From: RBC074 sp964470555
GTDB taxonomy: Bacteria > Acidobacteriota > Blastocatellia > RBC074
DNA: 64,000 nucleotides
Direction: 5' to 3'
NCBI GenBank assembly: GCA_964470555.1
Contig: CAYYDG010000011.1
Coordinates: 1-64,000, forward strand
Below the pieces are notes generated by a model. It was not told where the DNA came from. It was given only the letters and a program-made list of their open reading frames with translations, and ran no database searches. This document shows, in pieces, positions 1-7,840 of this stretch. Numbering within the stretch: position 1 is the stretch's first letter; the number at the start of each line of letters is the position of its first letter. A program made the position numbers and the translations under genes.

Positions 1-246
1 GGTTGTGCCCCAAACCCCGGAATGTTTCAAAACACCTATCACTCCACGGTTGTTTGTGGAGCTACCCAACTTGGTGTGCCGGAAATCTGGCGGTGCGATG
101 AGCGGCAAATCCTGTTTTATCTTTTGACAGAAACCGGATATGTCGAAGCCCCGACAAGTCGGGTTTTCCCGGTTCTTACCAGCCAGATATTGATGCAGTA
201 CCTTGAGCATTGCAGGGAAGATGGCCAGAGCGCGGCGTTGCGGTAA
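1..246 (+). pseudogene. C-terminal gene fragment, possibly Uma2-family nuclease
   Basis: The reading frame is open from base 1 to a TAA at 246, so the 5' part lies outside the window or is lost. The visible protein contains GVPEIWRCD, a hydrophobic stretch, a GY..A.SR.FP segment and a helical tail ending GQSAALR. This order resembles the C-terminal half of Uma2 (DUF820, PD-(D/E)XK-like) proteins, where GVPEYW precedes a strand and an SRxFP segment. The catalytic residues would be upstream and are not visible. The part before GVPEIW does not fit the family well, so a frameshift or remnant is possible. An ATG at 22 is only one possible internal start. The assignment is tentative. Confidence 0.35.
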
Positions 247-289
247 TTTCGCCAATGGGCAAAGTCACAGTTGAAGTGAATTGGCGACG

Positions 290-949
290 TCAGGATTCAA
301 GAGTTTTCTGTTCTTTCAACGGCAAGGCTTCCGGCGGCAGCGCCGAGGCGATGATGGATTGCAATCGTTCGGCTTCGTCCTGTTGATACTGTTTCAGTTG
401 GGAATGATCGGCGGGCGGCGTCAGATGAATCGGTTCGTGATAAACGATGCGGACTTTGAACGGGCGAGGAATGTAATGGTGCGGCGAAAAGGCTCGATAA
501 CCGCCGAGAATCGTTACCGGAACAATGGGCGCTCCGGTTTCCAGCGCCAGCCGGATGACGCCAGGTTTGAATTCTTCCAAGCGACCTGATTTGGTGCGCG
601 CGCCTTCGGGAAAAATCATCAACCCGCCTCCGGCGCGCAACTGTTCCAACGAAGCTTTCAATGCCGCACGGTCGCCTTTGGTGACATCTACGGGAAACGC
701 GCCATAAGCCATAATCAGCGGCCCCAAAATCGGGAGCCGCGTCATCCGATCCCAGGTCATGTATCGCAACGGACGATCAATCGGAATCGAAACCCAAAAC
801 GGATCGAAGTAACTGACGTGATTCGGCGCGACGATCATCGCGCCGGATGTTGGCACGCGCTCGACTCCTTCAAATTCGATGCGGAAATACAGCCGCGAAA
901 TCACCCGAACCAGCCAGCGCGAAATGTTGAACAACCAGAGTTTATTCAT
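290..949 (-). CDS. plsC: 1-acyl-sn-glycerol-3-phosphate acyltransferase (PlsC family)
   Basis: The predicted 219-residue protein has the two hallmark motifs of glycerolipid acyltransferases: the H(X4)D catalytic motif NHVSYFDPF (His44, Asp49) and the substrate-binding FPEGART motif (around residues 113-119). Family knowledge: it transfers an acyl chain to lysophosphatidic acid at the cytoplasmic membrane, making phosphatidic acid for phospholipid synthesis. The N-terminal part is hydrophobic and arginine-rich, which fits a membrane-associated enzyme. The length is normal for the family. The start is the first ATG after an upstream inverted repeat (957-1026). The next gene upstream is a GMC oxidoreductase on the same strand. 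Other acyl acceptors are possible because several paralogous types share these motifs. Confidence 0.87.
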   Translation of the reverse strand: MNKLWLFNISRWLVRVISRLYFRIEFEGVERVPTSGAMIVAPNHVSYFDPFWVSIPIDRPLRYMTWDRMTRLPILGPLIMAYGAFPVDVTKGDRAALKASLEQLRAGGGLMIFPEGARTKSGRLEEFKPGVIRLALETGAPIVPVTILGGYRAFSPHHYIPRPFKVRIVYHEPIHLTPPADHSQLKQYQQDEAERLQSIIASALPPEALPLKEQKTLES

Positions 950-956
950 TTCTGAA

Positions 957-1026
957 AGTAGACAGTAGACAGCATACAGTAGACATTAGCTTGGGCAGTT
1001 GCGCCTACCGACTACTGTCTACTGTC
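957..1026. repeat. Short inverted repeat of AGTAGACAGTAGACAG type
   Basis: The left arm at 957-972 and the right arm at about 1011-1026 are imperfect reverse complements of each other, each made of the unit GTAGACA/TGTCTAC. The element fills the short gap between the GMC oxidoreductase stop (1040) and the plsC start (949). It could fold as a hairpin, but no clean T-run follows it on either strand, so I do not call it an intrinsic terminator. Confidence 0.5.
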
Positions 1027-1039
1027 CACTGACTACTTT

Positions 1040-2680
1040 TCAAAGAGTTCCTTTCTTCATTTCTTCGGCCAGGTAATCAGTCGCACGCCAGGCGATGGCC
1101 AAAATCGTCAGGGTCGGATTCTTTTCCGTCGCCGAAGGGAATGAACTGCCATCCACAACGAACAGGTTTTTAACGGCGTGCATTTGGTTGAAGCTGTTCA
1201 ACGCCGAAGTTTTTGGATCGCTGCCCATACGACAGGTTCCGTGTTCGTGAATGGCCGTGCCGGGAATGTCGTAGCTGCCGCGGTTGAAGTGAACGATTTC
1301 GGCTTTGGCCGCGCGCAGGATTTGTTCAGTCGTGTCGTACATTTCCTGCATCATTTTCATTTCGTTGTCGCCGTATTTCATCACCAGTTTTGGCAACGGC
1401 ACGCCATATTTATCGAGTTTGGTTTCGTCAACTTCGACGCGATTTTCGGCCCGCGGAGGAACTTCGCCATACGGATGCAGTTCGATCCACGATGGATAAC
1501 GTCGCCGAACATCGGCTTTGAAATCAGCGCCGAATCCCGACAAGTTCTTTGCCCAACCTGCGCCCGCCTGACAACCGATTCCCCAGAACTGCATTCCGTA
1601 TCCGCGCGCGTAATCGCGTTTGCGGCCGTCGCGGTGATTGAACCGAGGCATGTAAATATGTTCGCCACCAATGCCGTCGTCGTTGGAACTTTCCTGTCCG
1701 AACAATTGCGGCAGAAAACCGCGCGCGTGAAAGCGGAATTGTTCGCAGAGGTATTTGCCAATCACGCCCGAAGTGTTGCCGATGCCGTTTGGATAAATCG
1801 CCGATTTGGAATTCAGCAAAATGCGCGTCGAATCAATCGCCGAAGCTCCGAGCACAACGACGCGAGCGCGAACCTGGCGCTCGGCTTTGGTGTGGCGGTC
1901 GAAGTATTGAACGCCGCTCGCCTTTCCTTCCTTGTCGGTCAAAATGCGGGCGACGACTGCGTTGGTGCGAATTTCCAGCCGACCGGTTTTTGCGGCGACG
2001 GGCAGCAGGTGGTCGGCTGAATTGAAAAAGCTGCCCGTGTCGCAACCTGCGCCGCAACGTCCGCAATAATGACAGGCCGGCCAACCATTGTGATTTCGCG
2101 TCAACACGGCGCGGCGACCGGGAACGATTTGAATGCCTATGCTGGCGGCGGATTTTTTCAAGATCATTTCACCGCAACGTGGACGCGGCGGAGGCATGTG
2201 GAATTTGCTGCCGGGCAGCACGTCCAAATCTTCATCGCCGCCGTTGACGCCAATCAGTTGATCAACTTTGTCGTAATACGATTTGAGGTCTTTGTATTCA
2301 ATCGGCCAGGGAATGCCGAACCCGTCGTTGGTTTTGAAATCCACGTCGGAATAACGCAATGAAACACGTCCCCAAACATTGGTTTTGCCGCCAATTCCCC
2401 AAACGCGAATCAAGTCGAACGGCTGGTTGGGCGGAGTCAGCACAGGCTGTTCGGTTTTGCTCAGATAAAATTGCGGCGGATGTTCGCCGCGAGCGCGTCG
2501 TTCGCGCGCTTCGTATGGAAGCACGTGCGTCCAGAACTGTGAGCGGTCAAAACGTCCGCCAGCATCCAGCAACAGCACGTTGACGCCTTGTCGCGTCAGA
2601 TTCCAGGCGGCCATTCCACCCGAAGCGCCGGAGCCAATGACGACCACATCGTAAACTTTCGCCTGCTTTTTGACTTGCAT
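1040..2680 (-). CDS. GMC family oxidoreductase with a four-cysteine motif
   Basis: FAD-dependent glucose-methanol-choline oxidoreductase of 546 residues. The N terminus carries the dinucleotide-binding motif VVVIGSGASGG, and the C-terminal region has HGTCRMG and NPTLTILA blocks typical of the family. Near the middle it holds CHYCGRCGAGC, a C-x2-C-x2-C-x3-C arrangement that could bind an Fe-S cluster and is absent from classic GMC enzymes. A paralog with the same motif lies at 23010-24629. No signal peptide is evident. The start is the ATG at 2680, which has GGAG eight bases upstream; a GTG at 2692 is in frame. The substrate cannot be read from the sequence; a sugar, polyol or alcohol is expected. 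Confidence 0.85.
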   Translation of the reverse strand: MQVKKQAKVYDVVVIGSGASGGMAAWNLTRQGVNVLLLDAGGRFDRSQFWTHVLPYEARERRARGEHPPQFYLSKTEQPVLTPPNQPFDLIRVWGIGGKTNVWGRVSLRYSDVDFKTNDGFGIPWPIEYKDLKSYYDKVDQLIGVNGGDEDLDVLPGSKFHMPPPRPRCGEMILKKSAASIGIQIVPGRRAVLTRNHNGWPACHYCGRCGAGCDTGSFFNSADHLLPVAAKTGRLEIRTNAVVARILTDKEGKASGVQYFDRHTKAERQVRARVVVLGASAIDSTRILLNSKSAIYPNGIGNTSGVIGKYLCEQFRFHARGFLPQLFGQESSNDDGIGGEHIYMPRFNHRDGRKRDYARGYGMQFWGIGCQAGAGWAKNLSGFGADFKADVRRRYPSWIELHPYGEVPPRAENRVEVDETKLDKYGVPLPKLVMKYGDNEMKMMQEMYDTTEQILRAAKAEIVHFNRGSYDIPGTAIHEHGTCRMGSDPKTSALNSFNQMHAVKNLFVVDGSSFPSATEKNPTLTILAIAWRATDYLAEEMKKGTL

Positions 2681-2749
2681 CGTTTTCTCCACGAACGTTG
2701 AGTTGGATGAGTGAGAACTGCGTCGGCAACGCGCGAATACTAACAGGGC

Positions 2750-3142
2750 TTACGCCGATTCCAGAACGACAAAGGCGACGGCATGTTCAGGCGCATGGGA
2801 CAATGACACGTGAGCGCGCGTGATGTTCAATTGAGCAATCAATTCGGCGGCGCGGGCATGAAACCGAAGCTGCGGCGCGCCTTCGGAGGATGATATGATC
2901 TCGACTTCCTGCCACGACAACGCTCGCAACGGAACGGCTGCGCCCAGCGCTTTTCGCGCAGCTTCCTTGGCGGCAAAACGCGCGGCGTAACGCTCTACTT
3001 TTGCCGGTTCGTGCGTGAACTGTTCGCAATAGGCGATTTCGGCGGCGGTGAACACCCGTTGGCGAAACCGTTCGCCAAATTCGTCCAGCGAATGTTTGAT
3101 CCGATTGATGTCTGCGATGTCTACTCCAATTCCGACAACCAT
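2750..3142 (-). CDS. acpS: Holo-[acyl-carrier-protein] synthase
   Basis: The 130-residue protein starts MVVGIGVDI and contains RFAAKEAARKALG. Together these give the Mg-binding Asp8 and the catalytic Glu of the AcpS-type phosphopantetheinyl transferase family. It transfers 4'-phosphopantetheine from CoA to a serine on acyl carrier protein, activating it for fatty-acid synthesis. The length matches the family. I chose the ATG at 3142 because family members begin at this MxxGxGxD sequence; a TTG at 3157 would add five residues and overlap the divergent pgeF gene. Only seven bases separate this start from the pgeF start, so each promoter must lie inside the other gene or much further away. Confidence 0.9.
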   Translation of the reverse strand: MVVGIGVDIADINRIKHSLDEFGERFRQRVFTAAEIAYCEQFTHEPAKVERYAARFAAKEAARKALGAAVPLRALSWQEVEIISSSEGAPQLRFHARAAELIAQLNITRAHVSLSHAPEHAVAFVVLESA

Positions 3143-3149
3143 AAACGCA

Positions 3150-3962
3150 ATGACCAACTTTTCTTTCCGCCAACATGGCGAACTTCAATTGTTAGTATGC
3201 GAGCCACTGGAACGGCTCGGATTCAAAAACGCCTTCAGCACACGGCTTGGCGGCGTCAGCCCTTTGCCCGCAAACGCATTGAGCCTGGGCAATTTCAGTC
3301 ATGACGAACGCGCCAACGTCATCGAAAATCGGCGACGGTTTCTGGCCGCGCTCGATGCCGAAGGCTGGCCGATGGTGACGGCGAAACAGATTCATTCCGC
3401 CGATGTCCGTTCGGTGAAAGATACCGCGGATGCTTTGACCGAAGCGCAACCGGGCGACGCGTTGACGGCCAATGTCGAACGAATTTTGCTGGCGATTCAA
3501 ACCGCCGATTGCATGCCGATTTTGATTGCCGATGAGCGCACGCGAGCCTTTGCGGCTGTTCACGCTGGCTGGCGAGGCACGCTGGGGGGCATCGTCGCAC
3601 GGACGGTTGAGCGCATGCAACACGAGTATGGCTCCCGCCCGGAAGACCTGCACGCAGCGCTTGGGCCGGCCATCTGCGCCGAAATGTTTGAAGTCGGCGC
3701 GGAAGTGCTCGACGCATTTCGCCGCGAATACGGTTATGCCGAAGAGTTGTTTTCCAATCTTCAGCCGAATGGCAAAGGCCACATCAATTTGAATCTGGCC
3801 AACATCCGCCAACTGACGGACGCCGGATTGAACGCCGACCGAATTTACGACAGCAGGCTTTGCACCTGGCTGAGAAACGATCTGTTTTTCAGTTATCGGC
3901 TGGAACGCGGAGCCGAAAAGCCCGTCGGCAGGTTGATGGGCGTAATTGGTCGCGCAAAATAG
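3150..3962 (+). CDS. pgeF: Peptidoglycan editing factor / purine nucleoside phosphorylase (YfiH, laccase-domain family)
   Basis: The 270-residue protein has the YfiH/DUF152 signature: KQIHSADV, QTADCMPIL and HAGWRGTLGGI. These provide the His, Cys and His residues that bind zinc. Family members act as purine nucleoside phosphorylase/adenosine deaminase and help keep non-canonical amino acids out of peptidoglycan. The start at 3150 (MTNFSFRQHG) fits family length. In-frame ATGs upstream would overlap the divergent acpS gene and give an arginine-rich, unlikely N terminus. The following atpI gene begins 65 bases after the stop on the same strand. Confidence 0.85.
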   Translation: MTNFSFRQHGELQLLVCEPLERLGFKNAFSTRLGGVSPLPANALSLGNFSHDERANVIENRRRFLAALDAEGWPMVTAKQIHSADVRSVKDTADALTEAQPGDALTANVERILLAIQTADCMPILIADERTRAFAAVHAGWRGTLGGIVARTVERMQHEYGSRPEDLHAALGPAICAEMFEVGAEVLDAFRREYGYAEELFSNLQPNGKGHINLNLANIRQLTDAGLNADRIYDSRLCTWLRNDLFFSYRLERGAEKPVGRLMGVIGRAK

Positions 3963-4027
3963 TTTTGGACCCGATTGTTTCGCGTTTGCCAAAAACGGAC
4001 TCGGTCAGTAAGATTCCCGCTTCGCAA

Positions 4028-4468
4028 ATGAGCCTGAAAGACAGCAATGAGCACGGCGAAGACGAAAATCGCGCGGTCGAGCGGCGGTTGGAACGCAATA
4101 CTTACGTTTATATCTTGGTTGCGTCAATTGCCGGTTTGTATTGGTCGGGATGGCGTATGGCGTTGGGTGTTCTGGTGGGCAGCGCGCTGAGTTTGTTCAA
4201 CAAACGCTGGTTGCGCGGCAGTTTGCAGGTGATGTTGGATCGTGCCGCCGAAGAAGGAACCGGGCAAATTCCGTCATTCACTGCTTTCAAGTTCGTGTTG
4301 CGCTACGTTGTCATCGCTTTGGTGATTGGCGCGGCGGTTTGGCTGGGGCGAGCGCATCCGTTGGGAATTGGAGTCGGATTCGCCGCCATCGTGGGTGGAG
4401 CGATGATCGAAACGGTGTATCAGCTTTATCTGGGATTCAAAACGAATCCGAATTCATCTCAGGAATAA
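4028..4468 (+). CDS. atpI: ATP synthase subunit I-like membrane protein
   Basis: The 146-residue protein has a charged N terminus (about 25 residues) followed by four hydrophobic segments, the layout of AtpI/ATP synthase I (PF03899) proteins. It ends ten bases before the start of atpB, which strongly supports the assignment, because atpI typically precedes atpB in bacterial F-ATPase operons. AtpI is thought to help assemble the c-ring or take up Mg2+. The start is the ATG at 4028; a longer frame to 3860 overlaps pgeF and is out of character. Sequence conservation in this family is low, so the call rests on topology and position. Confidence 0.75.
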   Translation: MSLKDSNEHGEDENRAVERRLERNTYVYILVASIAGLYWSGWRMALGVLVGSALSLFNKRWLRGSLQVMLDRAAEEGTGQIPSFTAFKFVLRYVVIALVIGAAVWLGRAHPLGIGVGFAAIVGGAMIETVYQLYLGFKTNPNSSQE

Positions 4469-4478
4469 TCGAACATAT

Positions 4479-5408
4479 ATGTTTCTACTGAACATTCTGC
4501 AAGAACACGGAGAACAAGGCGCGGCTGCGGCTCAACACGGAACTGAAGCTGCCAGTCACGGCGGAGGCCATCACGTCCCCTGGCTGGCTGAACAGGTCAA
4601 CCACCTGCTTGGCCCGGCGGTCTTTGAAATGCAAAAGACGATCATGCCGCCGATTTACAAGGCGCTGAAAATCTTTGGGCCGCAATGGCCGGGCGAAGGC
4701 AAAACCTACGAACAGTATATCGCTTCAGGCGAATTGCCGATTCCGACCCAGATTGTGATGTTTTCCGTGGTGGTGATTGTCGCCGTGGTTGTGTTGCGGA
4801 TTTTGCGCGGAAAGCTTTCGACCGAATCGCCGACCAGTCGTCAACAGACGTTTGAAGTCGCCGTCGAAGCCATTCGCAGCTTTTTGGCCGATCTGGTTGG
4901 GCCACGCGGACTGAAGCATTTTCCGGTGGTCATGACTTTCGCCACTTTGATTTTACTGTCTAATCTGTTGGGAATGTTGCCTGACATGATCTCGCCGACG
5001 GCCAATTTCAATGTCACGTTGGCTCTGGCCATTACTTCCTTCGGTTATTACAACTGGATCGGCATCAAGGAAAACGGACTTTGGGGGCACATCAAACACT
5101 TCGCCGGCCCTATCTGGTGGCTGATTCCGTTGATGTTCCCGATTGAAGTCATCAGCAACCTGGCGCGCATTTTGAGCCTGAGCATTCGTTTGTTCGGCAA
5201 CATTTACGGCGAAGAACAGGTCAGCGGCGCGGTGGCGGGAATGGTGCAATGGGGATTGCCCGTTTTGCTGATGCCGCTGGGATTGCTGACAGCTTTTTTG
5301 CAAACCTTTATTTTTGTGCTGCTTTCGATGGTGTATCTGGGCGAAGTTTCGCACCACGACGATCATCACGGCGACGCGCATGGGCACGAACCGGCGGCAG
5401 CGCACTAA
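4479..5408 (+). CDS. atpB: F0F1 ATP synthase subunit a
   Basis: A 309-residue membrane protein of the F0 sector. The diagnostic block LSIRLFGNIYGEE contains the essential arginine that faces the c-ring and drives proton (or sodium) translocation. At least five hydrophobic helices follow a long N-terminal region of about 95 residues. Both ends are histidine-rich: HGEQ..HGGGHH near the N terminus and a HHDDHHGDAHGH tail. This is longer than the usual 230-270 residues because of these extensions. It follows atpI closely and is separated from atpE by about 300 bases. The b, delta and F1 genes are not in the window downstream, so the operon is split. Confidence 0.93.
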   Translation: MFLLNILQEHGEQGAAAAQHGTEAASHGGGHHVPWLAEQVNHLLGPAVFEMQKTIMPPIYKALKIFGPQWPGEGKTYEQYIASGELPIPTQIVMFSVVVIVAVVVLRILRGKLSTESPTSRQQTFEVAVEAIRSFLADLVGPRGLKHFPVVMTFATLILLSNLLGMLPDMISPTANFNVTLALAITSFGYYNWIGIKENGLWGHIKHFAGPIWWLIPLMFPIEVISNLARILSLSIRLFGNIYGEEQVSGAVAGMVQWGLPVLLMPLGLLTAFLQTFIFVLLSMVYLGEVSHHDDHHGDAHGHEPAAAH

Positions 5409-5712
5409 AAGTTCTTACCTTGACAAGTCGGGCGGCTTGTCTTCTTTGAACCTGATGCAGTGATTGGCGTTGATCTGAAACGGCTTCAAGTTACACCGAA
5501 GCGAAAAACGCTGTGAGGCGCTTGCAGTCTCCCAAGGCATGCAATGCAGACCCGGCGGCGCATTCATCCCGAAGCCGTTCACCGAAAAAACGCTCACACG
5601 CATCAACCGATCAGCAATTTCAGGCAAGGGATTTCATACTGCTGTTCATACAAAGCCCTTTTGCCGAAAGATTGCCGATTCATTCCAATTCAACTTTTTG
5701 AGGAGAAAAACA
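5409..5712 (+). other. atpB-atpE intergenic region with a small palindrome
   Basis: About 300 bases between two ATP synthase genes, with no gene I can support. It contains one short palindrome at 5422-5441 (GACAAG..CTTGTC arms), which resembles the half-elements of the paired palindromes seen at 22557-22634. An open frame runs into atpE from 5539, but it lacks any family resemblance. A strong ribosome binding site (GAGGAGAAA) precedes atpE, so a separate promoter or RNA processing to raise atpE output is possible. Confidence 0.5.
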
Positions 5713-6054
5713 ATGACTCGTAATGTGATTCGTTTGATGACCGTCGTCATGACGATGGCGTTTTTGGCGGTTTCGGCCTTCGCGGCTGAACCGGAAGCGG
5801 CTGGCGGAAGCGGAAGCGGTCTGGCCAAAGGCTTGGGTTACATCGGCGCAGTGGTCGGATTCGGTATCGCCGCCGGTTTGTGCGGACTCGGCCAGGGCCG
5901 CGTCGGCGCAGCCGCTTGCGAAGGTTTGGCTCGCAACCCTGGCGCGTTCAAAGGCGTTCCGCTGCCGATGATTCTCGGTCTGGTGTTCATCGAAACGCTG
6001 GTGATCTTCACGCTGGTCGTGGTGCTGTTGATCGTTCCGCAGGCCGGCAGCTAA
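5713..6054 (+). CDS. atpE: F0F1 ATP synthase subunit c with N-terminal signal-like segment
   Basis: A 113-residue proteolipid. After a signal-peptide-like N terminus (MTRN.., hydrophobic core, AFAAEP at about residue 24) come two transmembrane hairpin helices with the polar loop ARNPGAFKG. The ion-binding carboxylate is Glu94 in VFIETLVIF. Helix 1 carries GLGQGRVG (Gln61). Gln in helix 1 plus Glu-Thr in helix 2 resembles the Na+-binding pattern, but the Tyr seen in classic Na+ enzymes is Phe here, and some H+ enzymes also carry this Gln. The start at 5713 has an excellent Shine-Dalgarno sequence (GAGGAGAAAAACA). A perfect 14-bp terminator hairpin ends the transcript at 6113-6159. Confidence 0.93.
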   Translation: MTRNVIRLMTVVMTMAFLAVSAFAAEPEAAGGSGSGLAKGLGYIGAVVGFGIAAGLCGLGQGRVGAAACEGLARNPGAFKGVPLPMILGLVFIETLVIFTLVVVLLIVPQAGS

Positions 6055-6112
6055 ACCGGGTTGGGAGTGATAAATAGCCTCTCTTTTTCCAGTTGCGTTC
6101 GCAACAAACACA

Positions 6113-6159
6113 TTGAGCCTGGTTCGACAATCAATTGCCGAACCAGGCTCAAATTTTTT
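6113..6159 (+). terminator. Rho-independent terminator after atpE
   Basis: A perfect 14-bp inverted repeat (TTGAGCCTGGTTCG at 6113-6126 and its complement at 6139-6152) with a 12-base loop is followed by ATTTTTTC. It ends the atpI-atpB-atpE transcript, which confirms that the other ATP synthase genes are elsewhere. Confidence 0.9.
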
Positions 6160-6209
6160 CCTGCGGCTTGACAGAGCATGCGATCTCACACTCGTCGGCT
6201 GCGAAGGGG

Positions 6210-7160
6210 TTAAGGTTTGGTGGCCGTGCCTTCGGCAATCCAGTTAAACTGGTCCAGTTTGAATTGGAATTGCGTCGGCACATCTTTCGAGATCAGATTG
6301 CGCATCGTGAAGTTGGGAGCGAAAAACAGCGAAGGCTGTCCATCCAGAATAATCCTTTCCACGCTTTGATCACAGATAAACCAGCTTGCTGCTGTGCCGT
6401 TGGGGTTGAAAACAAACACACTGTTGGCGATCGGACCATCTGCATCAAATGGATTGACGTCTCCCACTAAACCAACACCAACCGACCTGAAATCTGTTGG
6501 AGACAGAATAGGGAAGTTCACTGTTGTATAAGCCGGTGTGATCAGAGCGGCTGTTATCTGGTTATCCGAATTCACCGTGCCTCTGATGCGTACGATATCG
6601 GTGCCTGCCACCAACCCAGGAATCGGCGCGGCAAGAGGGAAGGTGATCTTGTTCACCGTAAACGAACTGGGAGTGACTTCGCTCACTACTCCAGTAATTT
6701 CAAAGGGACGGGATGCGGTTGCCGAGAGGGGCAAAACTGAGAAAGCGCCGGATATGTTATTCGTGCCCAATTGCAATCGAATGCGTCCTTCCGGGTCGAG
6801 ATAGGCGTTCAAAGTTCTTGAACTTGTCGGCAGATTATTTAATTTATTCCCCATAACTTGCCAAAGCTCAGAGGTGGCAGCGACCAAAACAATCTGGCCG
6901 GGAAGCCCAAAGAACGAGCCTTCAGAGGTCATGATGTCGCGAAACGTTACTGTGGCTCCCGCGGCAATGACGATCTTCACCGCATTGGCTCCGCTGCCAA
7001 AAGTAATCGAACCGGCTTTTCCGCAATCTGCTGGTTGGAAGTCCGTAACCACGCCACTGATTCGGATTGGCGTGTATGCCTGAGCCTGAACTGTGACTGA
7101 AACCAACATAGCCAATGCGACGGCAAAGGCGAATCTGAAAATCAAGGTTTGCTGTTTCAT
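6210..7160 (-). CDS. Exported protein of unknown function, DUF5666-like repeats
   Basis: The 316-residue protein starts with a clear signal peptide (hydrophobic core from about residue 8 to 25, ending VQAQA). The mature part is beta-rich and contains at least two similar units beginning ISGVVTDFQP and ITGVVSEVTP, each followed by an FTVNxITFP- or ITFG-like strand. This resembles OB-fold-like DUF5666 domains found in exported proteins, but I am not certain of the family. There are few cysteines and no catalytic motif. It is convergent with atpE and divergent from the ThDP enzyme at 7841. It is probably periplasmic or secreted; its role is unknown. Confidence 0.6.
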   Translation of the reverse strand: MKQQTLIFRFAFAVALAMLVSVTVQAQAYTPIRISGVVTDFQPADCGKAGSITFGSGANAVKIVIAAGATVTFRDIMTSEGSFFGLPGQIVLVAATSELWQVMGNKLNNLPTSSRTLNAYLDPEGRIRLQLGTNNISGAFSVLPLSATASRPFEITGVVSEVTPSSFTVNKITFPLAAPIPGLVAGTDIVRIRGTVNSDNQITAALITPAYTTVNFPILSPTDFRSVGVGLVGDVNPFDADGPIANSVFVFNPNGTAASWFICDQSVERIILDGQPSLFFAPNFTMRNLISKDVPTQFQFKLDQFNWIAEGTATKP

Positions 7161-7840
7161 GGGAGATTCCTTTCCTTACTGAGAAGCTTTGTTTTGGCTT
7201 TGGAAATTTCCTTGGGAAGGCACCATTGACAACTGTGACTGGCCACACCTCAAGCTGCACTGCTGCCATAACCGAAAGAATTTTCCCATCAGATATGTTT
7301 TCAGTTGCATGATTGACAGAGTTCTAACCTGCTCAGGTTTTTAGCATTTGCGGAAATCTCAGCAGGATGGAAACACTGCCGAACATCCATCTGAAAACAG
7401 ACTTCCTGATGCCAGGCTAACGAGTGTTCTGATCAACCCGGCAACTTGCATTTGGAATTGTGTAAAGACAGCCGCTTACGTTTTTAATTGTCGGAATCTC
7501 ACTGAGTGTTACAAAAATGTTTGAGGGAAATTGGCTCATTTTGTAGTTGTCGTTAGAGTCACATTTTTCGTGTAGCTGTTTGTGGGAAGGTGGGAGCTTT
7601 TCCGAGAAGGCAAGAAGCTGGTTCTATCGCGTCAGGCTGTATTGCTTGCCTTCTTCTGCTTCAGATGAAATGCCATATTGACGTGATTCCGGCGTTGTCA
7701 GCCCAATGCCATTTCACTATACTGACCGCCCGGTAAGCAAGAAATTCGCTCGTCTAGTAGTTCACACAGCACAATCTGAAACTCACTTTTCGGTAAAACA
7801 AACCGTCCGGTTTTGTCATCCTTTCCGAACAGGAGCGGCT
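7161..7840. other. Long intergenic region between divergent genes, no gene recognised
   Basis: About 680 bases between the exported protein (leftward) and the ThDP enzyme (rightward). It is noticeably more A/T-rich than its neighbours, and I saw no supported coding frame, tRNA or terminator. A short inverted repeat (AGAAGGCAAG at 7605-7614 and its complement at 7645-7654) is present. The region must hold promoters for both divergent genes, but I cannot place them. Confidence 0.4.

Noticed and set aside
957..1026. Terminator for the GMC oxidoreductase
   Set aside because: The stem is imperfect and there is no T-run after it on the minus strand.
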